NCBI GenBank assembly: GCA_027064845.1
Contig: JAMOPC010000492.1
Coordinates: forward strand, 1 to 5,718
DNA length: 5,718 nt
DNA from: Desulfurococcales archaeon
Lineage (GTDB): Archaea > Thermoproteota > Thermoprotei_A > Sulfolobales > Desulfurococcaceae
Direction of reading: 5' to 3'
Under the pieces are notes generated by a model that was not told the DNA's origin, ran no database searches, and saw only the letters and a list, made by a program, of their open reading frames with translations. A program made the translations under genes and the position numbers. This document shows positions 4,879 to 5,718 of the stretch, piece by piece. The stretch's first letter is position 1; every line of letters begins with the position of its first letter.

Positions 4879-5278
4879 TGCTTCGTCCCTCACAAAATAT
4901 GTTCTTAGAGAAAAGAACTGGGAAGAAATCAAAGAATATCTCTTGTACAATGATGTAGTTAGTATTGATTTAGTGATCAAAGAAGTTTTAAATGCTATAT
5001 GGAAGCATTACTCTCTACTAAAACTGATATCTCTTGAAACAGCCTATGCTAAGAAAAACATTCTATTAAAAATAACTAATGAAGGAATTATTGAAATTGA
5101 ATCACAGGATAAATACCTGGATCTCGCATTTGAGCTTGCATTGGAAAATAAAATAACAATATATGATGCTCTTTATATAGCGCAAGCCATTAAGAAACAT
5201 GCAGAGCTATTAACAAGTGATGAAAAACAAGCAAAAATAGCAAAAAGTATTAATATAAACACAATCTTCGTGCCGTAA
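4865..5278 (+). CDS. vapC: VapC-type PIN-domain ribonuclease toxin
   Basis: A 137-residue PIN-domain protein, the usual length for VapC. GTG 4865 is the start: the frame has a stop at 4853-4855, and the first strand IVIDAS must begin here. The four acidic metal-binding residues are present: D5 in VIDAS, E40 in IKEVLNAIWK, D101 in IYDALYIA and D119 in LTSDEK. The enzyme is therefore predicted to be an active Mg/Mn-dependent endoribonuclease that cleaves RNA (tRNA or rRNA in studied members) when free of antitoxin. It overlaps vapB by 14 bases in another frame, an arrangement that couples synthesis to the antitoxin. Its stop is only 5 bases from the stop of the convergent membrane gene, leaving no room for a separate terminator. 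Coding is A/T-rich, without the strong G/T or A/C bias of some neighbours, perhaps reflecting recent acquisition. Confidence 0.92.
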   Translation: MIVIDASSLTKYVLREKNWEEIKEYLLYNDVVSIDLVIKEVLNAIWKHYSLLKLISLETAYAKKNILLKITNEGIIEIESQDKYLDLAFELALENKITIYDALYIAQAIKKHAELLTSDEKQAKIAKSININTIFVP

Positions 5279-5283
5279 ACTAG

Positions 5284-5709
5284 CTACTTTATCCATCCTA
5301 ATTGTTTGAGTGTGTTTACGAATTGTTGGAAGTTCTTAGGAGATAAGATCACGTATGTTCCATCTTTTAGCTTTATGACTACTGCTTGTTTATTGTTTGT
5401 GATTGCTAGGAATGCTTTGGACCCGTTGGCGAGTTTGAACCATCCTAGGTTTAGGCCTGGTAGTCCTGTGCCGAAAGTTCTTATTTTGGGTCTTAGTTCT
5501 GGGTGTTTGCTTAGATCTACAACATAGATGTTTTCAACGTCTTCTTTCCTGACAGTGATCTTGTAGGAGAACAGTGAGGATGCCTTGATAGTGTGTTCAT
5601 TAACTCTTATACTGAACGTGAGTATCGGAATAAATATGATTAGTGTAACAACGATCAGTATGATCAGAATAATCAACAATACTATCCAGGCAGACAAGGG
5701 AATAGACAA
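5284..5709 (-). CDS. Single-pass membrane protein with PH-like beta domain (5' end possibly outside window)
   Basis: The minus-strand frame is open to the right edge. The first possible start inside the window is TTG at 5709 (141 residues), but three more codons are open beyond it and no ATG is seen, so the true start may lie outside. Residues 8-32 are a very hydrophobic membrane helix. Residues 33-138 alternate short beta strands and end in a helix: SIRVNEHTIKASS, the R77-T-F-G-x-G-L-P-G loop, LGWFKLANGSKAFLAIT, VVIKLKDGTYVILSP, then NFQQFVNTLKQLGW. This pattern is that of small bacterial-type PH domains behind a membrane anchor, in which the FG...PG loop and the SP...F...L end recur. No catalytic residues are apparent; the role could be membrane-protein assembly or scaffolding. 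The 3' end faces vapC tail to tail with 5 bases between stops. Coding shifts from G/T-rich at the 5' end to A/C-rich. Confidence 0.65.
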   Translation of the reverse strand: MSIPLSAWIVLLIILIILIVVTLIIFIPILTFSIRVNEHTIKASSLFSYKITVRKEDVENIYVVDLSKHPELRPKIRTFGTGLPGLNLGWFKLANGSKAFLAITNNKQAVVIKLKDGTYVILSPKNFQQFVNTLKQLGWIK

Positions 5710-5718
5710 GTGGAAAAC

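Noticed and set aside
5214..5225. C/D-box small RNA (GTGATGA C-box-like sequence in vapC)
   Set aside because: No CTGA D box or internal C'/D' boxes at the required distance; the match is explained by coding sequence.
5306..5527. 73-codon plus-strand frame opposite the PH-like gene
   Set aside because: It begins inside the antisense of a well-formed membrane/PH-like protein and has no ribosome binding site or family features.

Overview
The window looks like a hyperthermophilic, low-GC archaeon, most likely a crenarchaeon of the Desulfurococcales type (Staphylothermus and relatives fit, but this is inferred from style, not from a database match). The reasons are: AGA/AGG for arginine and ATA for isoleucine dominate; starts are a mix of ATG, GTG and TTG; promoters look like archaeal TATA boxes; and there is a VapBC pair whose antitoxin ends in the REDR-type tail common in crenarchaeal VapB proteins. 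No RNA gene, CRISPR array or insertion sequence is visible.

Layout. 1-483 is the C-terminal 160 codons of a PD-(D/E)XK nuclease-like protein that enters from the left edge. 555-1259 encodes a basic, proline-tipped protein of unknown family. 19 bases later, 1279-2178 encodes a Pol-beta-superfamily nucleotidyltransferase with a long helical C-terminal half; these two probably form one operon. 2184-3604 is an M1-like (gluzincin) zinc metallopeptidase of about 473 residues, broken into two frames by an apparent one-base loss near 2796-2798. Its active-site motif HExxH...E is intact, but the exopeptidase GxMEN motif is degenerate. Its 3' end overlaps, tail to tail by 14 bases, a minus-strand gene (3591-4268) for a winged-helix regulator fused to three membrane segments.

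A 379-base spacer (4269-4647) follows. It holds a perfectly palindromic TATA-like element, repeated GACAA/TTGTC boxes that look like an operator for the regulator, an orphan 47-codon reading frame, a tandem 11-mer and the vapB leader. vapB (4648-4878) and vapC (4865-5278) overlap and form a type II toxin-antitoxin operon, preceded by three GTATAC palindromes spaced exactly 24 bases apart. A minus-strand gene at the right edge (5284 to 5709 or beyond) encodes a single-pass membrane protein with a small PH-like beta domain.

How they may work together. The clear functional unit is vapBC (antitoxin plus PIN RNase toxin, probably autoregulated). The membrane-anchored regulator may autoregulate through the repeats upstream of it, and its tail-to-tail overlap with the peptidase couples their transcription at least mechanically. 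The nuclease, unknown protein and nucleotidyltransferase at the left form an accessory-looking cluster, but nothing in the sequence proves that they form one system.
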